7,760 bases of DNA from Chitinispirillaceae bacterium (GTDB lineage Bacteria; Fibrobacterota; Chitinivibrionia; Chitinivibrionales; Chitinispirillaceae): positions 1 through 7,760 of the forward strand of contig JAFGOU010000058.1 in the NCBI GenBank assembly GCA_016926315.1, in the 5' to 3' direction. Shown here one piece after another: positions 1 to 7,580 of this stretch. The notes beneath the pieces are model-generated. The model saw only the letters and a list, made by a program, of their open reading frames with translations. It was not told the DNA's origin and ran no database searches. Positions within the stretch are counted from its first letter, which is position 1; every line of letters starts with the position of its first letter. Made by a program: the position numbers and the translations under genes.

Positions 1-1
1 G

Positions 2-1012
2 GACGCCCTGACGCTCGACCCGCAACTTCTTGAAACCGAACGCAAGGTGATCATCGAAGAGTATCACACGTACATGAACAACCCCGTGGCCAAGGCGTTC
101 CTTGAGTTCCGCCATGAATTTTACGGCGACCATCCCTATGCATTGAGCCCTCTGGGCAAGCTTGAAGACGTCTCGTCCTTTTCCAGGGACCAATGCGCCG
201 TGCATTACCGGCGCTATTATTCGCCCGACAACGCCGTTGCCGTAATCGTCGGGGATTGTGAGGTTCCGGAGGCTTTTGAAACGGTCGAACGCCATTTCGG
301 GCACAAGGGGCGCAGTGCCGCACCGCTACCGCGCCCTGAAATACCCGCGGTTTCAAACGGTGTGGCGCGCCGGATGCAGCGCAAGGTGGAATTCGACGTG
401 CCGGTGGTGGTGGTCGGGTATCCCGCACCGCCGTCTTCTCACCGTGACGCGCTCCCCCTTGAAATTCTCCAGCTCGTAGCGGCCGGCGGTGAAACCAGCC
501 GCCTTCACCGGGAGGTGGTGCGGGAGCGGTCGATCGCGGTAATGACGGGCGGCATGAACCATCTCCTGCGCGCGTCGGGCATGTCGATTTTTTTCGCGGC
601 CTATACCCCGGATGTCCGCGCGAACAGCGTCGAAAAGGCGATCGCCGGCCAAATCGCACGGATCAGAAGCACGGGGATCACGCGCGAGGAGATGGACAAG
701 GTCAGGAACACAACGTTGACTAACAGGACATTCGAGCTGTATTCAGCCGAAAACATCTCCCAGCGGATCGGCTACAGCGAAACCATTGAAGGAAATTACC
801 ACCTATGGGTCGAACGGCTTGAAGCGCTGAAAAATCTCGACCGCGACCAGCTCGTCGAGGTGGCGCGGCGCTGGTGGGACGACGCGAAAAAACACGTTTT
901 GTTCCTGACGCCTCGCCGGTCAAACCCGCTGCTCTATGCCGGGGGGATCCTCCGGCGGCTCATGCGCTCCGGAAAACGGTTACGGCGCGCTTCCCTGAAG
1001 GGTAATCGATGA
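2..1012 (+). CDS. M16 family zinc metallopeptidase, catalytic-type subunit (5' partial)
   Basis: The open frame runs in from before the window, so the N-terminus is missing; 336 residues are visible. M16 peptidases use an HxxEH motif near residue 50 and a distal glutamate as zinc ligands. The HxxEH part is outside the window. The distal segment is present as ETERKVIIEEY; by family alignment the second E of the EE pair (codon 59-61) is the third ligand. The segment on fold position YYSPDNAVAVIVGD (about 207-252) is the usual end of the first M16 domain. The second domain follows, with GGETSRLHREV near 484-516. It has the arginine but not the tyrosine of the R/Y pair, as is usual for the catalytic partner of a two-subunit M16B enzyme. 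A family length of 420-450 residues implies about 100 are missing. It overlaps the next gene by 4 bases. That HxxEH is intact is inferred, not seen. Confidence 0.9.
   Translation, partial: DALTLDPQLLETERKVIIEEYHTYMNNPVAKAFLEFRHEFYGDHPYALSPLGKLEDVSSFSRDQCAVHYRRYYSPDNAVAVIVGDCEVPEAFETVERHFGHKGRSAAPLPRPEIPAVSNGVARRMQRKVEFDVPVVVVGYPAPPSSHRDALPLEILQLVAAGGETSRLHREVVRERSIAVMTGGMNHLLRASGMSIFFAAYTPDVRANSVEKAIAGQIARIRSTGITREEMDKVRNTTLTNRTFELYSAENISQRIGYSETIEGNYHLWVERLEALKNLDRDQLVEVARRWWDDAKKHVLFLTPRRSNPLLYAGGILRRLMRSGKRLRRASLKGNR
998..1002 (+). promoter_or_regulatory. Shine-Dalgarno site of the second M16 gene
   Basis: AAGGG lies six bases before the ATG at 1009, inside the last codons of the upstream peptidase gene. 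It supports this start and, with the ATGA stop/start overlap, translational coupling of the two subunits. Confidence 0.6.
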
Positions 1013-2337
1013 AATTCCACTACCGTTTCCCTTCCATGGAGGAGTTTGACCTGGAGAGCGGGCTCAAGGTCGTCTGCATCCCCGACCGCGAACAGCACGG
1101 TTTCGTGGTCGCGCTGCAGCTGCCGTTCGGCCGTTTTTCCGATCCCGCCGGCCGCGAGGGTCTCTGCGAACTCACGATCGGTCTGCTGTCCAAAGGCACG
1201 CAAAGCTTTTCATCGGAGGAAATTGCGGAAAAGCTGGAACATGCGGGTGCCACGTTCTTCACCGATATCGGAGAGGAGCACAGCGTTATCGGCATCCGCC
1301 TGCTTGCCTCCGCGCTGACGGAACTGCTGCCCCTATTCATGGAAATGCTCAGGGCGCCGCGGTTTTCGGATGAAGAGTTCAAGCGGCTGCGGCAGGAAAT
1401 GATCACCGGCCTTCAGGCGGAGACCGCCGACACCCATTTCCTTTCGACACGCCATTTCTACGCCGAACTCGCCGGCCCCGGCCATCCGGCGGGAAGATTC
1501 CAGACCATGCGATCGCTCCGGAATATTTCAATCAGTGACGTTAAACGATTTAACCATGAATACATCCTGCCTGCGGGATGTATCGCGGTCCTTGCCGGCG
1601 ACTGGGAAAAAAGCATGCTGGTCGGCATCGTCACCGAACAGCTTTCATTGTGGAAGGGACGGCCCCGCGCCAGGAACGCGGTCATCGCCCCCTCGCTTTC
1701 GCTTCCGCAGAATACCGTTGTCCGCCTGGTCCACAAACCCGACCTCACGCAGACGACCGTCGCGCTCGGTCATGCCGCTCCGGGAGAGCGGTGCGCCGAC
1801 AAGAACGCGCTGCTCCTGGCCAACCACATCTTCGGCGGCGGAACGTTCTCATCGCGGCTCATGAACCGCATCCGCACGGCCGACGGCAAGACGTACGGCG
1901 TCTCGTCGCAGCTTCTTTCCGAAACCGACTTCGGTGCGTTTCTCATCACCACCTCAACGCAGAACCGCCAGCTCGCCGGGGTAATGAAAAGCATTATCGA
2001 GGAGTACCGGAAATTCTGCGCCGAGGGGGTCACGGCCGACGAGCTGGAAAAAGCGAAACAGTTTGCCATCGGCAACATGGCGTTCCAGCTTGAAGGCATC
2101 GGCAACGTGGTCGACAAGCTCCTGTGGCTCCGTTTTTACGGCCGGCCGAACTCCTACATCGAAACTTTCGACGAGCTGATCTCCTCCATCGATAGCGCAC
2201 AGGTCAACAACGCCGTTTGCCGCTATCTTTCGCCCGACCGGCTCGTCATCATTGCGGTGGGGAAGGCCGACGAGGCGGCACCCCAGCTCGAGACCTTCGG
2301 GAACGTTAAGAAGGTCCATTTCAGGAACCGGTTATAG
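1009..2337 (+). CDS. M16 family peptidase-like protein, non-catalytic (R/Y-type) subunit
   Basis: This 442-residue protein has the full length and two-domain layout of M16B proteins. The zinc motif is gone. At the place where active members read GLxHxxEH, this protein reads GLCELTIG (residues 51-58), so the three ligands are replaced by E54, I57 and G58. The C-terminal domain keeps the substrate-binding pair of this subfamily, R283 in GGGTFSSRL and Y296 in DGKTYGVSS. The upstream partner lacks that tyrosine. This is the known division of labour in heterodimeric M16B peptidases: one subunit supplies zinc chemistry and the other supplies R/Y. Start at 1009 is supported by AAGGG six bases upstream and by the ATGA overlap with the partner. 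No signal peptide is visible, so it is probably cytoplasmic. The processed substrate cannot be told from sequence. Confidence 0.9.
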   Translation: MKFHYRFPSMEEFDLESGLKVVCIPDREQHGFVVALQLPFGRFSDPAGREGLCELTIGLLSKGTQSFSSEEIAEKLEHAGATFFTDIGEEHSVIGIRLLASALTELLPLFMEMLRAPRFSDEEFKRLRQEMITGLQAETADTHFLSTRHFYAELAGPGHPAGRFQTMRSLRNISISDVKRFNHEYILPAGCIAVLAGDWEKSMLVGIVTEQLSLWKGRPRARNAVIAPSLSLPQNTVVRLVHKPDLTQTTVALGHAAPGERCADKNALLLANHIFGGGTFSSRLMNRIRTADGKTYGVSSQLLSETDFGAFLITTSTQNRQLAGVMKSIIEEYRKFCAEGVTADELEKAKQFAIGNMAFQLEGIGNVVDKLLWLRFYGRPNSYIETFDELISSIDSAQVNNAVCRYLSPDRLVIIAVGKADEAAPQLETFGNVKKVHFRNRL

Positions 2338-2344
2338 CCCCGCT

Positions 2345-3607
2345 ATGGCGGCGAACCAACGGGAAAAACTCATGGCCGGCATACTCTTATCAACCGTTAA
2401 GCAGCGATTCCCGGCGGAACGAAACGACCGCATCGAAGCCGGCATAAGGCAGGGACTGCACTCCTGCATGCCCGTAGCGCATGGCGGCGGCCGGATCGCC
2501 ATTGCCGTCGGCAGCCGCGGCATCACGGATATCGACGTGATGGTAAAGGCAGCCGCGGAAGCGATCAGGAGCAAGGGTGCGCAGCCGATCATCGTTCCGG
2601 CCATGGGAAGCCATGGCAACGCCACACCGGAAGGGCAATCGGCCATTCTTGCGGGTTATGGTATCACGCAGGAACAAATCGGCGCTCCCGTGGTTTCAAG
2701 CATGGAGGTGGCGGAGATCGGCGCCAGCAGGCTCGGCAACCGGGTTTTCATGGACCGGGCGGCTTTCGAATCAGACGGCGTGGTGCTCATCAACCGTATC
2801 AAACCGCATACCGATTTTCATGGCTCCTTCGAAAGCGGGCTCGTGAAAATGGGAGTGATCGGACTTGGCAAGCATGCGGCGGCGCTGGAACTGCACTCCT
2901 ATGGGGTATCGGGCCTGCGGGACCATGTCCCGTCATCGTTTGAAACCGTGGCCGCGACAGGCAAGATACTCGCGGGAATCGCTGTTGTGGAAAACGCATA
3001 CGATGAAATCGCTGTTGTCGAGGTCATCCCGGGGGGGAATATCATGAAACGGGAACCTGATCTGCTCGACCTGGCCCGAAGCAACATGCCGTCTCTTCCC
3101 GTGGAAGAGATCGACGTGTTGATCGTCGATTGGCTCGGCAAGAATATCAGCGGCACCGGCATGGATCCGAACATCATCGGCCGCATGCGGATCAGGGGCC
3201 AGGAGGAGCCCCGCTCACCGCGAATCAAAAACATCGTGGTGACCGATCTCACCCCGGAATCGCATGGCAATGCTCTGGGCATAGGCCTTGCCGATATCAT
3301 CACCCGTCGACTTTTTGACCGGATCGATTTCGAGCCGATGCGGGTCAACGTACGGGCCAGCCTCTTCCTCGAACGGATCAAGGTCCCGTTTATCGCGGCA
3401 ACCGCAGCCGAGGCGGTCAGCCTGGCTCTCAGGGCCTGCGGCAGGATCGAGGCTGGAAAAGAACGGGTGGTCAGAATCAGGGATACGCTGCATCTGGGCA
3501 CGATACAGGTTTCCGGCGCGGTGCTCGACGAGATTCGTGACAGGGTGGAAATAGTCCGCGGGCCGGAAACCATTTTCAATGAAATGAACGAGCTCAGGGA
3601 GCTGTAG
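2345..3607 (+). CDS. LarA-like (lactate racemase / DUF2088) protein, putative nickel-pincer-dependent 2-hydroxyacid racemase or epimerase
   Basis: This 420-residue protein matches the LarA superfamily. LarA interconverts D- and L-lactate by hydride transfer with a nickel pincer nucleotide; many homologues act on other 2-hydroxyacids. Visible motifs are GSRGI (R58), PAMGSHGNATPEGQ (H90), RIKPHTDFHG (H155), ESGLVKM (K168), GLGKH (176-177), LELHS (H184) and SGTGMDPNIIGR (about 270-281). As I recall L. plantarum LarA (R75, H108, H174, K184, H200), the spacings match closely: 32, 65, 13 and 16 here against 33, 66, 10 and 16. The cofactor and catalytic residues therefore seem retained. The start is uncertain. 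ATG 2345 lies 7 bases after the M16 stop without a good ribosome site; ATG 2372 has a weak GGGA seven bases upstream and would give 411 residues. The cofactor genes larB, larC and larE are not in the window. Substrate unknown; the adjacent kinase suggests a sugar acid. Confidence 0.82.
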   Translation: MAANQREKLMAGILLSTVKQRFPAERNDRIEAGIRQGLHSCMPVAHGGGRIAIAVGSRGITDIDVMVKAAAEAIRSKGAQPIIVPAMGSHGNATPEGQSAILAGYGITQEQIGAPVVSSMEVAEIGASRLGNRVFMDRAAFESDGVVLINRIKPHTDFHGSFESGLVKMGVIGLGKHAAALELHSYGVSGLRDHVPSSFETVAATGKILAGIAVVENAYDEIAVVEVIPGGNIMKREPDLLDLARSNMPSLPVEEIDVLIVDWLGKNISGTGMDPNIIGRMRIRGQEEPRSPRIKNIVVTDLTPESHGNALGIGLADIITRRLFDRIDFEPMRVNVRASLFLERIKVPFIAATAAEAVSLALRACGRIEAGKERVVRIRDTLHLGTIQVSGAVLDEIRDRVEIVRGPETIFNEMNELREL

Positions 3608-3618
3608 ATTGCGATAGA

Positions 3619-4860
3619 ATGACGGCCCACCTCCTCATACTGGCCGACGATCTGACCGGGGCGACCGACACCGCGGTCCAGTTTGTGCTGCAGGGACTGC
3701 CTGCCGCGGTGGCGCTTACGGGAAATCTTTCAGACCTCAACCGGTACGAAGGCGTGCTCGCTCTTGACACCGAGTCGCGGCACTGCACGCCTGAAACGGC
3801 TTACAAGCGCGTGACCGCCGCGGTGATTGAAGCAAAAAAACGCGGAATCTGCCGGTTCTATAAAAAGATCGATTCGACCTTCCGCGGCAACGTCGGCGCC
3901 GAACTCGAGGCGCTCATGCAGGCATCCGGCATGAACCGGCTCATGCTGGTTCCGGCTTTACCGCGCGGCAACAGGACCACCCGCAACGGCCGGCAGTACG
4001 TCGGCGGCACGCTCCTGCATGAAACCGCCTTTGCGCAGGACCCCTGCGAACCGGCAACCGAAAGCCATATTCCGTCGATTCTCGCACGACAGACCTCGTA
4101 TCCCGTCCATTGCATCGACCGGCAGGCGCTCGAATCTTTTGACGCGGCTTCCGAACGCCGCTCCGGCATATTCGTGTTCGACGCCGAAACCGACGACGAT
4201 CTTGCCGGCATCGCCGCCAGATGTTCCCTTGGCGCCGAAGAGGTTGCTCTGGCCGGAGCTGCCGGGTTTGCGGAAATGGTCGCGAAGGCGTTGCTGATCA
4301 AACGGGATATCGCCGTTGCCGTTCCCTCTCAGGACCGGCTCTTCGTGATAAACGGAAGCTTGAACGCCGTATCGGAGCGGCAGGTGGAGACCGCTCGCCG
4401 CCGCGGTATCGGGAGCGCATTTCTTTCCCCTGCCGCGGCAATGGATGCCGGCGCGGACGCGGACCGCGACCTGGTGGAAAAAACCGTCTTTCGTCTGAAC
4501 GCCGAGGGAAAGGCATTGCTCTCGACGCCCTTTACTCCCCTGCCGGGCGTTGCTCCGGGCGCAGGCGCATGGGCGCTGGGCCGTACCGCCGCGGCGATAC
4601 TGGAACAAGTGCCCGACGTCAATGTCGTGGTCATGGGCGGCGACACGTCATTTGCCGTATGCAAAGTATTGGGCATACGGACCCTCTTGCCCCGCGCTCA
4701 GATTTGTCCCGGACTTACGGTGTGCATCCACGACACCCGCGCGTTCCTTGGTCCGCTGGTGGTAAAATCCGGGGGGTTCGGACCGGACGACGCCATCGGT
4801 ATGATACAGGACTTTCTAAGCCGGCGCCATCCGCTCGACAAAAGAAATGCGATAATGTAG
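3619..4860 (+). CDS. Four-carbon acid sugar kinase family protein (DUF1537, OtnK/DtnK-like)
   Basis: The 413-residue length is typical of DUF1537 kinases, which phosphorylate erythronate, threonate or related acid sugars with ATP. The N-terminal substrate domain opens with LADDLTGATDTA (residues 8-19), then KKIDSTFRGNVGAEL (82-96), then PALPRGNRTT and LHETAFAQDP...TESHI. The C-terminal nucleotide-binding domain carries VVMGGDTSFAV (337-347) and ends with the glycine-rich KSGGFGPDD (383-391). All the usual family blocks are present and in order, so it looks intact and cytoplasmic. The start at 3619 places ADDLTGA at the expected distance from the N-terminus; the ribosome site is weak (AGGGAG at 3596-3601 is 17 bases away), so coupling to the gene ending 11 bases upstream is likely. 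The usual partners (PdxA2-like dehydrogenase, OtnC aldolase, OtnI isomerase) are not in the window. The exact substrate cannot be assigned. Confidence 0.88.
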   Translation: MTAHLLILADDLTGATDTAVQFVLQGLPAAVALTGNLSDLNRYEGVLALDTESRHCTPETAYKRVTAAVIEAKKRGICRFYKKIDSTFRGNVGAELEALMQASGMNRLMLVPALPRGNRTTRNGRQYVGGTLLHETAFAQDPCEPATESHIPSILARQTSYPVHCIDRQALESFDAASERRSGIFVFDAETDDDLAGIAARCSLGAEEVALAGAAGFAEMVAKALLIKRDIAVAVPSQDRLFVINGSLNAVSERQVETARRRGIGSAFLSPAAAMDAGADADRDLVEKTVFRLNAEGKALLSTPFTPLPGVAPGAGAWALGRTAAAILEQVPDVNVVVMGGDTSFAVCKVLGIRTLLPRAQICPGLTVCIHDTRAFLGPLVVKSGGFGPDDAIGMIQDFLSRRHPLDKRNAIM

Positions 4861-4907
4861 TATTCTGATATAAAACGAGCAATCGCTTAAAAGCAACAAG
4901 GACGACT
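4861..4907 (+). promoter_or_regulatory. AT-rich gap before malQ, possible weak promoter
   Basis: This is the largest non-coding gap in the window and is clearly richer in A/T than its surroundings. TATAAA at 4869-4874 resembles a -10 box, but no matching -35 box sits 16-18 bases upstream; the nearest, TCGACA at 4835-4840, is 28 bases away. It may allow separate expression of malQ. No terminator hairpin with a T-tract is visible here. Confidence 0.25.
4898..4902 (+). promoter_or_regulatory. Shine-Dalgarno site of malQ
   Basis: AAGGA lies five bases before the ATG at 4908. It is among the clearest ribosome binding sites in the window and fixes the malQ start. Confidence 0.65.
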
Positions 4908-6395
4908 ATGAAACGGGCAGCAGGCATTTTCCTTCACCCCATCTCCCTTCCCTCCCGCTTCGGCATCGGCGATCTGGGAGAAACCGCGCATCAATGGATC
5001 GACCTGCTTGCTGAAAGCAGGCAAAGCTTCTGGCAGGTCTGCCCGCTCGGGCCGACCGGTTTCGGCGACTCTCCCTACCAGAGCCTCTGTTCCTTTGCAG
5101 GCAACGCCCTGCTTATCTCGCCCGAAAAACTGTTCCAGCGCGATCTGCTGACCACGGAGGAGCTGGTCGATTTCCCGCACCTGCGGTCCGACCGGATCGA
5201 TTACGGCCCGGTGATCGTCGAAAAAGAAAAACTGTTTCGGAAAGCGTATGCGCGTTTCAACGACTCCAGGGAATTCAGCCAGTTCTGTGAAAATGAGCGC
5301 TACTGGCTCGATGATTTCGCGCTGTTCATGGTGATCAAGCAAAAACACGGCGGACGGTCGTGGGTGGAGTGGGACGCTCCGCTCAAGCTGCGTTTTCCCG
5401 CCGCCCTCGAAGAGCTTGCGGCTGCCCAGCGCCGAGACATCCGCTATCACCATTTTCTGCAGTACATGTTTCACCTCCAGTGGAGCGAACTGCGGGCATA
5501 CGCGAACGAAAAGAAGGTGCGCATTATCGGCGACGTTCCCATTTACGTGGCGTTCGACAGTTCCGATACCTGGGCGTCGCCTGAACTGTATGAACTGGAC
5601 GAGAAAGGAAATCCGTTGCGCGTGGCGGGCGTACCGCCGGACTACTTTTCTGAAACCGGCCAGCTCTGGGGCAATCCGCTCTATCAGTGGAATCATATGC
5701 GGCAGGACGGTTACGCGTGGTGGATCAAGCGCATCCGTAAAATGCTTGCCCTTGTCGACTATCTGCGGCTCGACCACTTCCGTGGGTTTGAATCCTACTG
5801 GGCGGTGCCGGCCGGAAGTGCGACAGCGGTGAAGGGAACATGGGAGCCGGGACCGGGCGAGGATTTCTTCTCTACCGTCAAAAACGCGCTCGGGGCGGTG
5901 CCGCTCATTGCCGAAGACCTCGGCGAGATCACCCACGGGGTGGAGGAACTGCGGCAGAGGGTCGGCATTCCGGGCATGAAGGTGCTGCAGTTCGCTTTTA
6001 CCGGCGATCCGGAGAACCCCTACCTGCCCTGCAACGTAAATCCGGACAGTATCATGTATACCGGGACCCATGATAACGACTCGTCGGCGGCATGGTTTGC
6101 AACGCTTGATAAAAAAACGCGCCGGGAGGTCGCCGACTATACCGGCTGCACCGACGAAGATTTTATCGATCGTTTCCTGCGGCTTGCCTATTTGTCTCCT
6201 TCACGACTCTGCATGATCCCGGTACAGGACGCTCTCGGGCTCGGCCCGGGCAACCGGATGAACACGCCGGGAAGGGAAAGCGGCAACTGGAGCTGGCGAA
6301 TGAGCCCGGAGTACCTTTCCCCGAAGTATTTTATCACCGTCAGGCGGCTAACCGAAATTTACGGTAGAGAATACGACGATACCGTTACCCTCTGA
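4908..6395 (+). CDS. malQ: 4-alpha-glucanotransferase (amylomaltase, GH77)
   Basis: MalQ moves alpha-1,4-glucan segments between maltodextrins, releasing glucose, in cytoplasmic glycogen and maltodextrin metabolism. The 495 residues match the short bacterial type (about 500) without the extra N-terminal domain of the E. coli form. The start GIFLHPISLPSRFGIGDLG and then FWQVCPLGPTGFGDSPYQ are hallmark blocks. The GH77 catalytic residues are all present: nucleophile D289 in YLRLDHFRGFESYW, acid/base E336 in IAEDLG, and D389 in YTGTHDND. Their spacing is close to D293/E340/D395 of the Thermus enzyme. The substrate-loop region PPDYFSETGQLWGNPLY and the C-terminal SGNWSWRM are also intact. The start is supported by AAGGA five bases upstream. 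It sits between hydroxy-acid genes with no other glycogen gene visible, so context adds nothing to the assignment. Confidence 0.97.
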   Translation: MKRAAGIFLHPISLPSRFGIGDLGETAHQWIDLLAESRQSFWQVCPLGPTGFGDSPYQSLCSFAGNALLISPEKLFQRDLLTTEELVDFPHLRSDRIDYGPVIVEKEKLFRKAYARFNDSREFSQFCENERYWLDDFALFMVIKQKHGGRSWVEWDAPLKLRFPAALEELAAAQRRDIRYHHFLQYMFHLQWSELRAYANEKKVRIIGDVPIYVAFDSSDTWASPELYELDEKGNPLRVAGVPPDYFSETGQLWGNPLYQWNHMRQDGYAWWIKRIRKMLALVDYLRLDHFRGFESYWAVPAGSATAVKGTWEPGPGEDFFSTVKNALGAVPLIAEDLGEITHGVEELRQRVGIPGMKVLQFAFTGDPENPYLPCNVNPDSIMYTGTHDNDSSAAWFATLDKKTRREVADYTGCTDEDFIDRFLRLAYLSPSRLCMIPVQDALGLGPGNRMNTPGRESGNWSWRMSPEYLSPKYFITVRRLTEIYGREYDDTVTL

Positions 6396-6410
6396 TCCCG
6401 CCCGGCACGC

Positions 6411-7580
6411 ATGCGGATGGACAACGTTGAAACCGTCATTATCGGAGCCGGGGTCGTAGGCCTTGCCATTGCGCGCGCTCTTTCATGCCGCGGACTGGAG
6501 GTCGTGGTCGTGGAACGTCACGATGCATTCGGCAGGGAGACCTCGTCGCGCAACAGCGAAGTCATCCATGCCGGATTTTACTATCCGCCGCAGTCGCTGA
6601 AGGCACGGCTCTGCGTGGAAGGAAACCGTCTGCTTTATGATTTTTGCGCCGCGAACGGCGTTCAGCACAGGAAATGCGGGAAACTGGTCGTGGCGCGGAA
6701 CCACGACGAAGAAAATAAAATCCGGCGCCTGTTTGACCAGGGAATGGCGAACGGCGTGTCCGGTCTTGAGCTGTGCGCTCCCGACCGTATTCAATCGCTG
6801 GAACCGGCCATCAGCGGCACCCTGGGGCTCTGGAGTCCGACGACCGGCATTTTCGACACGCACGCGTTCATGAAACGGCTGGAGCAGCAGAGCCTTGAGG
6901 CCGGCGCCACCATCGCGTATCATTGTGAACTTTCGGGGATCATGAAATCGGCCGGCGGATACGTTGTGTCGGTTATCGATGCCGACGGTTCCCTTATGAC
7001 GCTTGCGACACAACGGGTGATCAACGCCGCCGGTCTGTCGGCCGACGGGATCGCGGCCATGGCCGGCATCGATGTCGACGCCGCAGGATACCAAATCCGT
7101 TACTGCAAGGGAGAATATTTCAGCGTTTCGAGCCGGCATAAGAACCGCCTTCACCACCTGGTGTATCCGGCCCCCACGCCCATCAGCCTCGGAGTCCACG
7201 CCGTCCTCGGGCTGGAAGGAACGCTCAGGCTCGGCCCCAACGCTTTTTTTGTCGACACGATCGATTACGACGTCGACCCTTCCCACTGCCTTGATTTTTA
7301 CGCCGACGCGAAAACCCTGCTGCCCTTTCTCGACGAAAGCGATCTGACGCCGGACATGTCGGGCATACGGCCGAAGCTGGTACGCGACAACGGTTCCTTC
7401 CCGGATTTCATTATCCGCGACGAAGCGAGCAGGGGTCTTCCGGGTCTCATCAATCTCATCGGGATTGAATCCCCAGGACTGACATCGTCCCTGGCCATCG
7501 CGCGCTACGTGGAATCGATTATCGACGGCACCGTGACCGCTCTCTCGCAGGGCGATTTTCCGGGAGATGCTACCGACTGA
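6411..7580 (+). CDS. FAD-dependent 2-hydroxyacid oxidase/dehydrogenase, L-2-hydroxyglutarate oxidase (LhgO/L2HGDH) family
   Basis: The 389-residue protein has the DAO-type FAD fold. An N-terminal dinucleotide-binding motif GAGVVG (12-17) ends in an acidic residue (E35) for the ribose. SSRNSEVIHAGFYY (45-58) follows, matching the histidine-containing (H53) block of L-2-hydroxyglutarate dehydrogenases. GLWSPTTGIFDTHAF in the middle and SGIRPKL...DFII plus GIESPGLTSSLAIARY at the C-terminus are further family blocks. Members oxidise L-2-hydroxyglutarate to 2-oxoglutarate and pass electrons to the quinone pool or another acceptor; many bacterial members are untested and could use another 2-hydroxyacid. 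Start may be 6411 or the ATG at 6417; neither has a strong ribosome site, and the gene begins 15 bases after malQ, so coupling is likely. Its 3' end overlaps the opposite-strand gene by 11 bases. Confidence 0.85.
   Translation: MRMDNVETVIIGAGVVGLAIARALSCRGLEVVVVERHDAFGRETSSRNSEVIHAGFYYPPQSLKARLCVEGNRLLYDFCAANGVQHRKCGKLVVARNHDEENKIRRLFDQGMANGVSGLELCAPDRIQSLEPAISGTLGLWSPTTGIFDTHAFMKRLEQQSLEAGATIAYHCELSGIMKSAGGYVVSVIDADGSLMTLATQRVINAAGLSADGIAAMAGIDVDAAGYQIRYCKGEYFSVSSRHKNRLHHLVYPAPTPISLGVHAVLGLEGTLRLGPNAFFVDTIDYDVDPSHCLDFYADAKTLLPFLDESDLTPDMSGIRPKLVRDNGSFPDFIIRDEASRGLPGLINLIGIESPGLTSSLAIARYVESIIDGTVTALSQGDFPGDATD

Noticed and set aside
2252..2344. Upstream extension of the LarA-like gene by 31 codons to an earlier start at 2252
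   Set aside because: It would overlap the M16 gene by 86 bases, and the added residues are rich in R, S and P, like an out-of-frame reading of the M16 gene. Family members begin close to the VKQRFP segment.
3092..3110. Perfect 8-base inverted repeat with a 3-base loop (TCTCTTCC / GGAAGAGA) inside the LarA-like gene
   Set aside because: It encodes ordinary conserved-looking protein sequence, has no T-tract, and the count of such repeats in the window is near chance.
2899..3630. 243-codon open frame on the minus strand across the LarA-like gene
   Set aside because: The translation is rich in serine and arginine with no domain, and it is opposite a well-conserved coding region.
4655..4680. 8-base inverted repeat with a 10-base loop (CCGTATGC / GCATACGG) inside the kinase gene
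   Set aside because: It lies within the conserved nucleotide-binding domain coding sequence with no terminator-like tail, and chance explains it.
4835..4856. TCGACA and GATAAT as a sigma-70-like promoter for malQ
   Set aside because: The spacing between the boxes is only 10 bases, too short for a working -35/-10 pair.
4887..6071. 394-codon open frame on the minus strand across malQ
   Set aside because: It lies antisense to a clearly identified GH77 gene with all catalytic motifs. Long antisense frames are common opposite GC-rich coding sequence, and its translation shows no recognisable domain.
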